From Cohnella xylanilytica (lineage in GTDB: Bacteria > Bacillota > Bacilli > Paenibacillales > Paenibacillaceae): DNA of 64,000 nt. Positions 25,855 through 34,687 of the stretch are shown piece after piece. Below the pieces are notes generated by a model. It had not been told where the DNA came from and ran no database searches. It worked only from the letters and a program-made list of their open reading frames with translations. The position numbers and the translations under genes are program-made. The DNA lies in contig NZ_JACJVR010000097.1 of assembly GCF_014212175.1 (NCBI RefSeq), positions 1 to 64,000 of the forward strand, given 5' to 3'. How positions within the stretch are numbered: position 1 is the first letter of the stretch; every line of letters begins with the position of its first letter.

Positions 25855-26790
25855 CTACCCTTTGATCCCGGTATTCGCCAGTCCTTGCACGATGTATTTC
25901 TGGAAAAAGAAAAAGATAATCATCGCCGGAATCGTAATCCCCAGGCTCAGCGTGATGATCAGCGGATAGTTGACGACCGCTCCCGGGCTCGCCAGCGCCG
26001 AAGACAGCCGGGTGATCGCGGAAGGAAGCGTCTGCAGGGCGTCGCTGTTCGTGTAGAAGAACGGCGTGATGAAGTCGTTCCACGTGCCGAGAGCCGTCGT
26101 GATGGCGATGAACGCCATGATCGGAAGCTGCAGCGGGAACAGGATCTGGAACAGAACCCGGAACGTGCCCGCCCCGTCCATCTTGGCGGCTTCGTCCAGC
26201 TCGAACGGAACCTTCTCCAGCGACTGCTTGACGAGGAAGGTGCCCATGACGTTGATGGCGGGACCGCCGATCAGGTACACCCACCATGTGTCGAGAATGC
26301 CTTTGCCGCCGGTGAACACGTCGTTGCCGCCCATGAACGGGAAGCGCGCGAATTCGAGATACGTCGGGATGATCGCGATCGTCGTCGGAATCATCTGCGT
26401 GGCGAGCAGCAGCAGGAACAGCTGGTCCTTCCCTTTGAACCGCAGCCGCGCGAACACGTAGCCCCCGAGGAAGGAAGTCAGAATCGCCCAGGCGGTGCTG
26501 TACACCGTCCGGAACAAGGAGTTGCGCAGATAGGTCGTGACGGCGGCGTCCGTCGTTCCTTGGACGAGAGCGCGGAAGTTCTCCAGCGTGGGCTCCTTCG
26601 GAATCGGGAACAGCTTGATGACGCTGCCCAGAAATTCCTGCTTCGTGAAGAAGCCGGCCATGATCATGAAGATAAGCGGGTACAGGAGGACGAGGCCGAC
26701 CAGGAGAAGCACCGCGTGACCGAACAGGTGGGCGGGCTTCAGCTTCGGCTTCGGCTTCGGCCGGGCGCTGCGAATCGCGTTCGAGGCCAT
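25855..26790 (-). CDS. Sugar ABC importer permease, MalG type
   Basis: A 311-residue permease. A Lys/Pro-rich N-terminal tail (residues 8-20, PKPKPKLKP) precedes about six helices; the EAA loop reads DEAAKMDGAG followed by LFQILFPLQLP, and the protein ends in ANTGIKG. The ATG at 26790 has GGGAGG and lies 5 bp after the partner permease stop; a much longer upstream frame exists but would overlap that gene. A 90-bp AT-rich gap separates it from the SBP gene and may hold a secondary promoter or regulator site. Confidence 0.92.
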   Translation of the reverse strand: MASNAIRSARPKPKPKLKPAHLFGHAVLLLVGLVLLYPLIFMIMAGFFTKQEFLGSVIKLFPIPKEPTLENFRALVQGTTDAAVTTYLRNSLFRTVYSTAWAILTSFLGGYVFARLRFKGKDQLFLLLLATQMIPTTIAIIPTYLEFARFPFMGGNDVFTGGKGILDTWWVYLIGGPAINVMGTFLVKQSLEKVPFELDEAAKMDGAGTFRVLFQILFPLQLPIMAFIAITTALGTWNDFITPFFYTNSDALQTLPSAITRLSSALASPGAVVNYPLIITLSLGITIPAMIIFFFFQKYIVQGLANTGIKG

Positions 26791-26795
26791 GGCGC

Positions 26796-27776
26796 TCAGC
26801 CTCCCTTCTTGATCGGAATGGTCGTCTTCCGGTCGGAGCTCGTGGACCATCCGTAATAGAGAACCGTAATGACGATGACGATAATCGCCATGATGAGCGA
26901 GGACGCGCCGGCCATGCCGAGGTTGAAGTCCCAGAAGCCGTCGCGGTAGATGCGGAAGACGAGCACTTCGGTTTTCCCATACGGTCCGCCGTTCGTGATG
27001 AACAGCACCTGCTCGTAGATCTGGATCGCCGCGATCAGGCTCGTGATGACGATGTAGGTCGCGATCGGCTTCAAGCCGGGAATCGTGACGTGCCTCAGCT
27101 TGCCGTAGCTGCCCGCTCCGTCCACCGCCGCCGCTTCGTACAGACTGTGGTCGACCGACTGCAGCCCCGCCAGCCAGAGCAGCGCCGCATTGCCGACGCC
27201 TTTCCACACGGAGTAGACGACGATCCAGAAGATGCCCCAGCCGACCGAATACTGCCAGACGATCGGCTCCTTGCCGAGAGACTTAAGAATGTTGTTGATG
27301 ACGCCGTTGTTCGTATCGAGGAACAGGTTAAAAATCTGCGTGGTCGCTACGGTGGAGGTGATGGCCGGGATGTACCATATCGAGCGGTAGACGCCCTTGC
27401 CCCGAAGCGGCATATTCATGAGCAGAGCCGCCCCGAAGCCGGACAGCAGCGTAATCGCCGTCACCAGACCGCCGAGCCAGATCGACCTCCACAGGGCGTG
27501 GGTGTACATCGGCTCCTTGAAGAACCGGACGAAGTTGTCGAGTCCCGTGAACTTCGGCGAGTCCGCGAGCCCGATCCAGCGGAAGAAGCCGAGCAGGAAC
27601 CCGAACAGCGTCGGGAAGCCCGATACGACCAGCCAGAAGAAAATCATGGGCACCAAGATGACGGCGGCCAGCAGCGCGTCGCGGTGCCGGATTTTGAAGC
27701 GCTTCCATTTGCCCGGCGCGAGAAGATATTCGGACGTTCCGGCTCTCATCTCCGCCGCCTTCCCGTCTAGATTCAT
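26796..27776 (-). CDS. Sugar ABC importer permease, MalF type
   Basis: A 326-residue permease with about six helices, the first near 32-55 (LLAAVILVPMIFFWLVVSG), and the EAA loop YEAAAVDGAGSYG followed by HVTIPGLKP. I chose ATG 27776, nine bases after GGGGGAG; a GTG three codons earlier would touch the ribosome site. It is the first gene of the five-gene mannosidase operon and lies 42 bp downstream of a consensus promoter with an adjacent palindrome. Confidence 0.92.
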   Translation of the reverse strand: MNLDGKAAEMRAGTSEYLLAPGKWKRFKIRHRDALLAAVILVPMIFFWLVVSGFPTLFGFLLGFFRWIGLADSPKFTGLDNFVRFFKEPMYTHALWRSIWLGGLVTAITLLSGFGAALLMNMPLRGKGVYRSIWYIPAITSTVATTQIFNLFLDTNNGVINNILKSLGKEPIVWQYSVGWGIFWIVVYSVWKGVGNAALLWLAGLQSVDHSLYEAAAVDGAGSYGKLRHVTIPGLKPIATYIVITSLIAAIQIYEQVLFITNGGPYGKTEVLVFRIYRDGFWDFNLGMAGASSLIMAIIVIVITVLYYGWSTSSDRKTTIPIKKGG

Positions 27777-27817
27777 TCCATCCACTCCCCCTAACTTGCG
27801 TTCGTTGTCGTACCCTA

Positions 27818-27846
27818 ACTATAATCAGCATTAAATGATATGTCAA
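27818..27846 (-). promoter_or_regulatory. Sigma-A promoter of the mannosidase operon
   Basis: On the minus strand TTGACA (27841-27846), 17 bp, then TATAGT (27818-27823): a near-perfect sigma-A promoter. The start codon of the first permease is about 42 bp downstream. Confidence 0.8.
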
Positions 27847-27852
27847 TATTTC

Positions 27853-27869
27853 GATATATTAAATATATC
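27853..27869. promoter_or_regulatory. Candidate operator GATATATTAAATATATC
   Basis: A perfect 17-bp inverted repeat 6 bp upstream of the -35 box of the mannosidase operon. Its half GATATAT recurs as GATATATC inside the promoter of the adjacent GntR/LacI hybrid regulator (29247-29254). This points to that protein as the binder of both; binding is inferred. Confidence 0.6.
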
Positions 27870-27871
27870 AA

Positions 27872-27911
27872 TAAAAAGCCCGCAAAGGGCGTCGTTCCCT
27901 CTGCAGGCTTC
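27872..27911 (-). terminator. Terminator of the GntR/LacI-type regulator gene
   Basis: A 13-bp stem (with two G-T pairs) and a 7-base loop; on the minus strand it is followed by TTTTTATTG. It lies 70 bp beyond the regulator stop and just upstream of the operator of the next operon. Confidence 0.8.
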
Positions 27912-27981
27912 TTTGTGAGGCTTTTTGGGTTGGCGGCTTGGATTCGGATGCTGGTTCGGATTCTTGGTTCGGCGAGGTCTT

Positions 27982-29205
27982 TTACTTCTTGGCCGGGCCG
28001 GTCGATTTGCGGACGACGAGCTCCGGCTGCATGATGATTTTGCTATAGCCCGCTCCCGCCTCCCTGTCTCCGTCCAGCATCTCGAGCAGAATTCTCGCGG
28101 CCTGCTCTCCCATCCGTCCTTCGGATTGCGAGATGTGCGAGTACTCCCCTTCGTCGCCGAGGCCGGAGGCCGGATCGTCGAACGTCAGGATGGACACGTC
28201 CTGCGGGACCTGGAGCCCCAGCTTGCGGCAGATCGAGGAGATGTGGACGCCCAGCCTTCCGTTGAGCGTGATGTAGGCGGTCGCCATCCGGTTCTTGATG
28301 AATCGGTACAGCGGGTGGTCCTCGTCGCTCTTGTGGTAGTCGACGTTGAAGTCCGTCAGGATCAGGGCGGGGTTGATCAAAGCTCCGCGGCGCTTGAGCG
28401 CCTCCATGTACCCGTTGATCCGGTCCTCGACCGTGATGGTCGGCAGGATGGAGTCGGAGCAGATCGCGATGTCCCGGTGGCCGAGCTCCCATAGATAATC
28501 GACGGCCGTCTGCCCGCCGACCAAGCCGTCGCTGCGGACGACGTTCGTCTCGATGCCGGGCAGGTAACGGTCGACCAGCACGAACGGGAAGCCGGCGGCC
28601 TTGAGCGACAGAATCTCTTCGTTGTAGGTCTCGGCGTCGCACGGGAAAATAAGAAGGCCGTCCGCTCCGCCGCGGATCATGTGCCGGATCGCTTCCTTCT
28701 CGCGTTCGATCGAGTTGCCGGTCACGATGATGTGGAGCTGGTAGTTCGCGCTCTCGAGCACCTCCTGCATCCCTTGCACGAGTCTCAGCGCGAAGTTGTC
28801 GACCAGCTCCGGCAGCAGCAGCCCGACCGTGCGCAGGCCGGCGGCCGGCGCCGCCCCCGCCCCGAAGCCGCTCGCGTAGCCGGCTTGCGCTCGCAGCGTC
28901 GGGGCGTAGGGGCCGCGGGACGGCAGTTCGCCGCCGTCGGCTCCGGTTCCGGCGCCCGATTGGCCCGCCAGCATCCGCTCGATGCCTTCGCTGACGAAGC
29001 TGCCCCGTCCCGGGATCCGGTAGATCCAGCCGTCCTTGGCGAGCTGCACGAGCGCGTTCGCCACCGTAATCCGGCTGACGTCGAACTGCTCCATGAGCTC
29101 CTTCTCGGACGGGATCTTATCGTTCCCCTTCAGCTTCTCCTGGGCGATGAGGTCTTTGAAGTACTGTTGAATCTGCATGTACAAGGGTTGCCGTTCCGTA
29201 TGCAT
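27982..29205 (-). CDS. AraR-like hybrid repressor, GntR wHTH + LacI-type sensor
   Basis: A 407-residue transcription factor. Residues 1-70 are a GntR-type winged helix (PLYMQIQQYFKDLI, KIPSEKELMEQFDVSRITVANAL, GRGSFV). Residues of about 120-400 form a LacI/RbsB-like sugar-sensing domain (TVGLLLPELVDNFALRLVQG onward). This is the domain order of B. subtilis AraR. The ATG at 29205 has GAGGAGAA; the longer frame upstream lacks a ribosome site. A short Gly/Ala-rich linker lies near 78-110. It stands upstream of the mannosidase operon, and shared GATATAT sites suggest it represses both that operon and itself. The inducer is unknown. Confidence 0.88.
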   Translation of the reverse strand: MHTERQPLYMQIQQYFKDLIAQEKLKGNDKIPSEKELMEQFDVSRITVANALVQLAKDGWIYRIPGRGSFVSEGIERMLAGQSGAGTGADGGELPSRGPYAPTLRAQAGYASGFGAGAAPAAGLRTVGLLLPELVDNFALRLVQGMQEVLESANYQLHIIVTGNSIEREKEAIRHMIRGGADGLLIFPCDAETYNEEILSLKAAGFPFVLVDRYLPGIETNVVRSDGLVGGQTAVDYLWELGHRDIAICSDSILPTITVEDRINGYMEALKRRGALINPALILTDFNVDYHKSDEDHPLYRFIKNRMATAYITLNGRLGVHISSICRKLGLQVPQDVSILTFDDPASGLGDEGEYSHISQSEGRMGEQAARILLEMLDGDREAGAGYSKIIMQPELVVRKSTGPAKK

Positions 29206-29244
29206 CAGGGATTCTCCTCGCGAGTGAACATTTGAATTATCTCT

Positions 29245-29273
29245 AAGATATATCATTTATAGCATTTCGTCAA
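29245..29273 (-). promoter_or_regulatory. Promoter of the hybrid repressor with overlapping half-site
   Basis: TTGACG (29268-29273), 17 bp, TATCTT (29245-29250) on the minus strand. The palindrome GATATATC (29247-29254) overlaps the -10 box and matches half of the operator at 27853-27869, suggesting autoregulation. Confidence 0.65.
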
Positions 29274-29387
29274 TTCGGGGGCAGGCTGTACTCTCATGAG
29301 GAACCATTCGCTGCATCGCTAGATCCTTGCACTGACTTCGCTCGATCCTCGCAGCCCATGTGAGTTCCGTTAACTATTCGATAGGCC

Positions 29388-29505
29388 AGTTACTTTGGCG
29401 GCAATGCGGCGGTTTGGGCGGAAGGACATCAGTGGCTGAGTTACTTTTGAGAGAAAACGGCGGTCTGAGCGAAAGTACATCAGTGACTGAGTTACTTTGA
29501 TAGGT
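29388..29505. repeat. Palindromic repeat array, family B, three units
   Basis: Three cores AGTTACTTT start at 29388, 29439 and 29490, exactly 51 bp apart; the last two are extended leftwards to near-palindromes such as AGTGACTGAGTTACT. The spacer halves are also related (GGCGG-rich). With the hairpin at 29517 it occupies the gap between the hybrid repressor and the GH43 remnant. A minus-strand frame across it would read repeats with KVTQ-S/P-L, but I do not think it is translated. Confidence 0.8.
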
Positions 29506-29516
29506 ACTCTTTTATA

Positions 29517-29554
29517 GAACAAGGCCAACCGGTGCACGCCGGTTGGCCTTGTTC
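29517..29554 (-). terminator. Strong hairpin, probable terminator of the GH51 operon
   Basis: A perfect 16-bp stem (29517-29532 with 29539-29554) and a 6-base loop, 46 bp beyond the end of the GH43 remnant. The minus strand continues TATAAAAG, so the T-run is weak. It probably ends the arabinoside operon. Confidence 0.65.
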
Positions 29555-29599
29555 GTTTGATTCGGCTGCCCTTGCTCTTGCCCGCGGCAGCGGCGGCGA

Positions 29600-29866
29600 T
29601 CACGCCTGCGTCCAACGGAGCGGACGACCGAAGTCGGGCGTTCCGTCCGCCTTCCAGCCGAACGGCTGCACGCACGTGTGCCGGTTCGAATCGTCGAGCG
29701 GGTCGCCCTCGATCTCCTTGAACCCGCGCGCGTGGTAGACGAGCAGGTCGGTGCCGTCGGGCGCCGTCGTGAAGCTGTTGTGCCCCGGCCCGTAGACGCC
29801 CGCTTCCTCGTCGGTGCGGAACACCGGGACGGGCGACTTCGTCCACGAAGCCGGATTGAGGCTCTC
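29600..29866 (-). pseudogene. C-terminal remnant of a GH43 glycosidase
   Basis: An 89-codon open stretch with no proper start, running from an in-frame TGA at 29867. It reads SLNPASWTKSPVPVFRT, then GVYGPGHNSF, LLVYHARGFKEIEGDPL and VQPFGWKADGTPDFGRP. These are characteristic of the C-terminal end of the five-bladed propeller of GH43 arabinofuranosidase/xylosidase-like enzymes, which are normally over 300 residues. The first two thirds are gone. It starts 6 bp after the GH51 stop, so a GH51-GH43 pair probably existed and the second gene was lost by deletion. Confidence 0.8.
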
Positions 29867-29871
29867 TCAAC

Positions 29872-31371
29872 CTACTTGACGTTAAACCGGATCACGTTCC
29901 AAGAGTACGGCGGCAGCACGCTCTCCGCCCGGCCGCCGTCCAGCGTCGTCGCCCCGCCGGTCCGCGGCTTCACTTCGCCTTGGTTGTCCGCCGTGTTCAC
30001 GGCGTCCAGCCGCTCGTGGTTCATGACGAGATGCTCGGCGAAGCTCACGCCGCCGAAGTCGCGAATGTCGAGCTCGTATGCGATCGACTCCTCGCTCCGG
30101 TTCACCGCGAACACCGTCAGCTCGCCCTTCTCCTCGTTCCAGACGGCGACGGAATCGACCTTCGCCACGTCCGTGTACAGCTTCGTATCGTACTTCGGAG
30201 ACTCCGTCTCGAGGCGAAGCACTTCTCCCCGCCCGTAGCGCGAAGCGTGCAGGAACGGGTAGAACGTCGGGTTGCGCCAAGCCGCGCCGCCCTTGTTCGT
30301 CAGAATCATCGGGATCGTGTTGACGAGCAGCGACTGGCAGGCGATATCGATCCGGTCCGCGTGCCGGAGAATGGACATGAGCGCGGAGCCGAACACGAGC
30401 GCGTCCTCCATGCGGAACTGGACCCAGTCGTACGGGCAGCCGGTCTGCCACGGCGTGTAAGGCACGTCCGGCTCGCGCCAGACGTTCCACTCGTCGAACG
30501 ACAGCTTCATCCGCTTGCGGCTGCGCTTCACCGACTGGACGTAATCGCACGTCGCGATGACGTCCTTGATCTGCTGCTCCATCTCCAGCGGCATCGCGAG
30601 GAAGGTCGCCGTATCGTTCTCCCTTTTCCCAATATAATGATGAAGCGACAGCTGCTCCACATGCTCGTACGTATGCATGAGAACGGTGCGGTCCCACTCC
30701 GGAAAAGTCGGCATATGCCTGGCCGAGCTCCCGACCGCGACCAGCTCGATGTCGGGATCGACCCACTTCAGCGCCTTCGCCGTCTCGCACGCGAGCCGCC
30801 CGTATTCGTCCGCCGTCTTGCGCGCGATCTGCCATTCCCCGTCGAGCTCGTTGCCGAGGCACCACGTCTTGATCTTGTACGGATCCCGGACGCCGTGCGA
30901 GCGGCGCAGGTCGCTGTATTGGCTGCCCCCCGGGAAGTTGCAATATTCCAGCAGGTTCCGCGCTTCGTCGATGCCGCGCGTCCCGAGGTTGACGGTCATG
31001 ATAGGGTCCGCCCCGACCTTGCGCGTCCAGCGCATGAATTCGTCCAGGCCGAACGAATTCGGCTCCACCTGGCGCCACGCCAGATCCAGCTTCACCGGTC
31101 GCTGCTCCTTCGGCCCGACGCTGTCTTCCCAGTTGAAGCCGGAGGAGAAGTTGCCGCCCGGATACCGGACGACCGACAGGTTCAGCTCGCGCACGAGCTC
31201 CAGCACGTCCTTCCGGAAGCCGTCCTCGTCCGCCGTCGGGTGATCCGGCTCGTAAATCCCGTTGTATACGACGCTTCCCATATGCTCCACGAAGGAGCCG
31301 AACAGCCTGTCGCTTGCCCGGCCGATCCGGAAGTCCTTGCTCAGTATCGATTTCGCTTGTGGCAGAGTCAT
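29872..31371 (-). CDS. abfA: GH51 alpha-L-arabinofuranosidase
   Basis: A 499-residue intracellular alpha-L-arabinofuranosidase of family 51. The TIM barrel carries the family blocks RLFGSFVEHMG, VVRYPGGNF, the acid/base E175 in CLGNELDGEW and the nucleophile E294 in SFDEWNVW. A C-terminal beta-sandwich completes the usual length. It removes arabinose from arabino-oligosaccharides taken up by the importer encoded just upstream. The operon (SBP, two permeases, GH51) lies under a LacI-type repressor with matching operators. The released arabinose can enter the araBD route at 56-59 kb. The symbol abfA is used for this family in bacilli. Confidence 0.94.
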   Translation of the reverse strand: MTLPQAKSILSKDFRIGRASDRLFGSFVEHMGSVVYNGIYEPDHPTADEDGFRKDVLELVRELNLSVVRYPGGNFSSGFNWEDSVGPKEQRPVKLDLAWRQVEPNSFGLDEFMRWTRKVGADPIMTVNLGTRGIDEARNLLEYCNFPGGSQYSDLRRSHGVRDPYKIKTWCLGNELDGEWQIARKTADEYGRLACETAKALKWVDPDIELVAVGSSARHMPTFPEWDRTVLMHTYEHVEQLSLHHYIGKRENDTATFLAMPLEMEQQIKDVIATCDYVQSVKRSRKRMKLSFDEWNVWREPDVPYTPWQTGCPYDWVQFRMEDALVFGSALMSILRHADRIDIACQSLLVNTIPMILTNKGGAAWRNPTFYPFLHASRYGRGEVLRLETESPKYDTKLYTDVAKVDSVAVWNEEKGELTVFAVNRSEESIAYELDIRDFGGVSFAEHLVMNHERLDAVNTADNQGEVKPRTGGATTLDGGRAESVLPPYSWNVIRFNVK

Positions 31372-31460
31372 CGTCAGGCACCTCGTTCAGTCATAGTTGG
31401 TAGTAGGATAATAAAAGGATACGGCTGCTCCGGCCGCGGCCGCCCCCGTTCTCGACGGGA

Positions 31461-32288
31461 TCAGCCCTTCAGGCCGGACGTCGCCACGCCTTGCACGAAG
31501 TAGCACTGCGCGAACACGTAGACGACGAGCAGCGGCAGCAGCGCCAGCGCGGAAGCCGCCAGCGTCGGCCCGTACTCGATGTTGCGTTGTCCGACGAACA
31601 TCGCCAGCCCCGCGGACAGCGTCCGCATCTCGGTGGAGCTCGTCAGCATAAGCGGGTACAGCAGGTCGTTCCAGTTGTTCATGAGATGGAAGATGCCCAG
31701 CGTAATCATGGCCGATTTGCACAAGGGCAGCATGATCTTCCGGTAGATCTGGAATTCGCTGAGGCCGTCGACCCGCCCCGACTCCTCCAGGTCCTTCGGG
31801 AGCGAGATGAAGAACGAGCGCATCAGGTAGATGCCGAAGGCGCTGGCCGCCCGCGGTATGATCAAGCCCCAGTACGTGTCGAGCATGCCCAGCTTGAACA
31901 CTTCGACGAACAGGGGAATCATCAGCACTTGGAAGGGGATCATCATCGTTACGAGGACGAGAGAGAACAGCGTCTTGTTCCCTTTGAACTTCATTCGGGC
32001 GAAGGCGTACCCGGCCATCGAGTCCAGGAACACCGACAGAATCATGACTCCGACGGAGAAGATCACTGTGTTTTTGAAGAAGGCGAGCAGCGGGATCGAA
32101 TCCCACACCTTCACGAACGAATCGAACGTATAATGACTGGCGAATACGGTGGGAGGATACTTCATGAACTCCTGCTCCGGCTTGAAGGCCGCCACGAGGA
32201 GCCAGAGAAAGGGATGCAGCACGGCTACCAGCAGCGCGGCCGAGCCGATGAAGGCCAGGATTTTCCCTCCCGTTATGCGTCGTTCCAT
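31461..32288 (-). CDS. Sugar ABC importer permease, MalG type
   Basis: A 275-residue permease with about six helices (first at 9-31). The EAA loop reads EESGRVDGLSEFQ followed by RKIMLPLCKS, so the usual EAA is EES, a mild deviation that still keeps the glycine. The C-terminus is VATSGLKG. Start ATG has AGGAGGA and follows the partner permease by 12 bp. It serves the arabinofuranosidase operon. Confidence 0.92.
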   Translation of the reverse strand: MERRITGGKILAFIGSAALLVAVLHPFLWLLVAAFKPEQEFMKYPPTVFASHYTFDSFVKVWDSIPLLAFFKNTVIFSVGVMILSVFLDSMAGYAFARMKFKGNKTLFSLVLVTMMIPFQVLMIPLFVEVFKLGMLDTYWGLIIPRAASAFGIYLMRSFFISLPKDLEESGRVDGLSEFQIYRKIMLPLCKSAMITLGIFHLMNNWNDLLYPLMLTSSTEMRTLSAGLAMFVGQRNIEYGPTLAASALALLPLLVVYVFAQCYFVQGVATSGLKG

Positions 32289-32300
32289 GCGGTCGTCCTC

Positions 32301-33212
32301 CTAGGCCATATCCGATTCTTTGCGGAGAAAATATTGGTTCATGACCAGCGTGATCGCCATGATCAGGATGAACAGCATCACCGAGATCGCCGAGGCGTAG
32401 CCCAGATCGTACGGGGCCATCTTGAAGCCGGTATTGTAGATGTAGCCGACGATCGTCTCGGTCTTGTTGAGCGGACCGCCCTGCGTCGTGACGAAGATCT
32501 GGTCGAACACCTGCAGCGCCGCGATCATCGTCGTAATGACCGTGAAGCTGAGCGCGGGCATAAGCACTGGGACAGTGATGCTGAAAAATTGCTTCGCCTT
32601 GCTCGCCCCGTCCAGCTGAGCCGCTTCGTAATAGGAGTCGGGGATCGATTGGATGCCCGCCACCAGAATGATCATGCTGTAGCCGAAGCTTCTCCAGACG
32701 GTCAGCAGGATGACGGACGGCATCGCCCAAGTCGGATCGCGGAAGAACTCGAGCCGCGGCAAGCCGAGATGGGTCAGGTAGTTCGGGTACACGCCCGTCT
32801 GCGGGTCGAGCAGGAACGAAGCGATGATGCCGATCGCCGTGAACGAGCAGATCGACGGCACGAAGTACACCGACCGCAGGAATTTGCGGAAGCGCGTGTT
32901 TTTCGAGACGTAGACGGCGGTCAGCAGCGCGAGAGCGATCTGCAGCGGCACTTCGACTCCGGCGAAGTAGATCGTGTGCAGGGCGGCGTCCAACAGCCGT
33001 TCGTCCTGGAACAGCTTGGAGAAGTGATCGAGCCCGACGAAACCCTTCACCTGGAGGAAAACGTCCATGTCCAGCGTGCTGATGACCAAGGTGGCCAGCA
33101 GCGGAACGACCGTGAACAGGAACAGGATCGCGAGCGCGGGAGCGATGAACAGATAGGCCGCCCGGTCGGGACGGTTCCAGACGCGCAAGGCGTTCTTGAG
33201 GCTTTTGGTCAT
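32301..33212 (-). CDS. Sugar ABC importer permease, MalF type
   Basis: A 303-residue permease, about six helices, EAA loop YEAAQLDGASKAK followed by SITVPVLMP. I chose ATG 33212 because GAAGGTG sits upstream; an ATG five codons earlier has no ribosome site. It is the second gene of the arabinofuranosidase operon, separated from the SBP gene by a gap with two nested stem-loops. Confidence 0.9.
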   Translation of the reverse strand: MTKSLKNALRVWNRPDRAAYLFIAPALAILFLFTVVPLLATLVISTLDMDVFLQVKGFVGLDHFSKLFQDERLLDAALHTIYFAGVEVPLQIALALLTAVYVSKNTRFRKFLRSVYFVPSICSFTAIGIIASFLLDPQTGVYPNYLTHLGLPRLEFFRDPTWAMPSVILLTVWRSFGYSMIILVAGIQSIPDSYYEAAQLDGASKAKQFFSITVPVLMPALSFTVITTMIAALQVFDQIFVTTQGGPLNKTETIVGYIYNTGFKMAPYDLGYASAISVMLFILIMAITLVMNQYFLRKESDMA

Positions 33213-33237
33213 GTTCAACACCTTCATGGTTGGATTC

Positions 33238-33305
33238 GCGGCCGGCTCTCTCCGGCTTCGGCGAAGTTGGCGCTGCCCTCCTTCGAACGGGAGGGGGCCG
33301 GCCGC
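33238..33305 (-). other. Nested intercistronic stem-loop after SBP gene
   Basis: GCGGCCGGC (33238-33246) pairs with GCCGGCCGC (33297-33305), and an inner CCCTCC/GGAGGG stem (33276-33295) has an 8-base loop. There is no T-run. It lies between the SBP and permease genes, as in three other importers of this window, and probably stabilises the SBP message. Confidence 0.6.
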
Positions 33306-33364
33306 GTGTTCCTAAGGACTTGCCTTTGCTTGCATTGCTTGCGTATAAGGGGGAGCTCCCCGGG

Positions 33365-34687
33365 TTACTTCTCGGACTTCAGAATGTCGTCGATCGCGTC
33401 GGACGCCTTCTTCACGCCCGCGGCCGGGTCGAGTCCGCCGACGATCTGCTCCATGAGCGGGAACAGGACGTCCGCGTTGATGCGGTCCGCGTTCACGATG
33501 CCCGGCAGGAACGTGCGTCCCGCGGAGCCGAGGTTCGACATCGCCTTGATCGTGGCGTCCGCTTGAATGTCCGGATCGGCGGCCACCGACTTGAGGTACG
33601 GCGGGAAGCCGATCTTCTGCGACCATTCCTTCGCGATCGCGGTCGAGTTCCAGTAGCTGACGAAGTCGTAGGCGGCGAGCCGTTCTTCGTCGGACGTCCC
33701 CTTCGGCACCGCGAAGCCGACGCCGTCGGCGATCGTCGCTTGCGCCGCCGAACCCTTCGGAGGCAGCGAGACGCCGAAGTTGACGTTGTTCGACTTCAGT
33801 CCCGCCGCCAGCCAAGGACCGGTGATGTACATGCCGGCCTTGCCGCTCAGGAACAGCTTGTCGGTCTCGACGCCGTTCAGTCCCTTCGGCGTCACCTTCT
33901 TGTTGACGGCCAGATCGGCGAGCCACTGGAACGTCTTGACGTTCTCCGGCGTATTCAGCACCGATTGCTTGGCGTTCACGTCGACCATATCTCCGCCGTT
34001 GCCCCAGACGAACATCGAGTAGTATTGCGGCGCTCCCTTGATCGGCATCAGGAAGCCGTATTGATTCTTCGAAGCGTCGGTCAGCTTGACCGCGTAGTCC
34101 GCGAGCTCGTTAAAGTCCGCCGGCGGCTTCTCGGGATCGAGGCCCGCCGCCTTGAACAGGTCCTTGTTCCAATAGAACTGGATGCCGAACACCTGCATCG
34201 GCAGCAGATACGTCTTGCCGCCCGATTGGCCGAGCTGGACGGCCGAATCCTCGAAGTCGGCCTTGTCGACGCCCGGCGTCGTGTAGAAGTCGTCGAGCGG
34301 AAGCAGCGTTCCGTTCTGGATGAAGGCGGAAGCCGACGTCGGCGACATGGCGATCAGGCTCGGCGCCGTGCCGGTGGCGATGGATGGAGGCAGCTTCTGG
34401 TTGAATTGGTCGGCGGGCAGAATGTCCATCTTCACTTCGATCTTGCCTTCGTTCTTGGCGTTGTAGCCGTCGACGATCTCCTTAAGCGTGTCGCCGTCGG
34501 AGCCGGTGAACGTGTTCCAGAAGGTGACGGTAACCTTCTTGCCGGACGCTCCCGAGGGCGAAGCCCCCGAAGCGGAAGGCGAGGCGCCGTCGTTCTTGCC
34601 GCCGCAGGCGGCGAGGCCGGCGACGAGCGTCAGGGCAAGCGCGCCGGTCAGGAGTCGGGAAGGCATGAATCGTCCGCGATGGTTCAT
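33365..34687 (-). CDS. Sugar ABC importer substrate-binding lipoprotein
   Basis: A 440-residue solute-binding lipoprotein. The signal peptide ends at the lipobox LAAC (cysteine at about 28), followed by a Ser/Ala/Gly linker and an SBP family 1 domain starting KVTVTFWNTFTGSDG. The ATG at 34687 is preceded by GAGGAGGA; a start ten codons upstream would lack it. It is the first gene of the arabinofuranosidase operon, so the ligand is probably an arabino-oligosaccharide. Its promoter region holds a perfect LacI-type operator. Confidence 0.93.
   Translation of the reverse strand: MNHRGRFMPSRLLTGALALTLVAGLAACGGKNDGASPSASGASPSGASGKKVTVTFWNTFTGSDGDTLKEIVDGYNAKNEGKIEVKMDILPADQFNQKLPPSIATGTAPSLIAMSPTSASAFIQNGTLLPLDDFYTTPGVDKADFEDSAVQLGQSGGKTYLLPMQVFGIQFYWNKDLFKAAGLDPEKPPADFNELADYAVKLTDASKNQYGFLMPIKGAPQYYSMFVWGNGGDMVDVNAKQSVLNTPENVKTFQWLADLAVNKKVTPKGLNGVETDKLFLSGKAGMYITGPWLAAGLKSNNVNFGVSLPPKGSAAQATIADGVGFAVPKGTSDEERLAAYDFVSYWNSTAIAKEWSQKIGFPPYLKSVAADPDIQADATIKAMSNLGSAGRTFLPGIVNADRINADVLFPLMEQIVGGLDPAAGVKKASDAIDDILKSEK

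Noticed and set aside
25855..27207. A 450-codon version of the MalG-type permease
   Set aside because: The extra N-terminus overlaps the partner permease gene in another frame; the ATG at 26790 has a good ribosome site and gives the normal length.
29370..29870. A minus-strand frame of 166 codons with KVTQ-type repeats
   Set aside because: It reads the family B repeats and an out-of-frame part of the GH43 remnant; no ribosome site and no separate domain.
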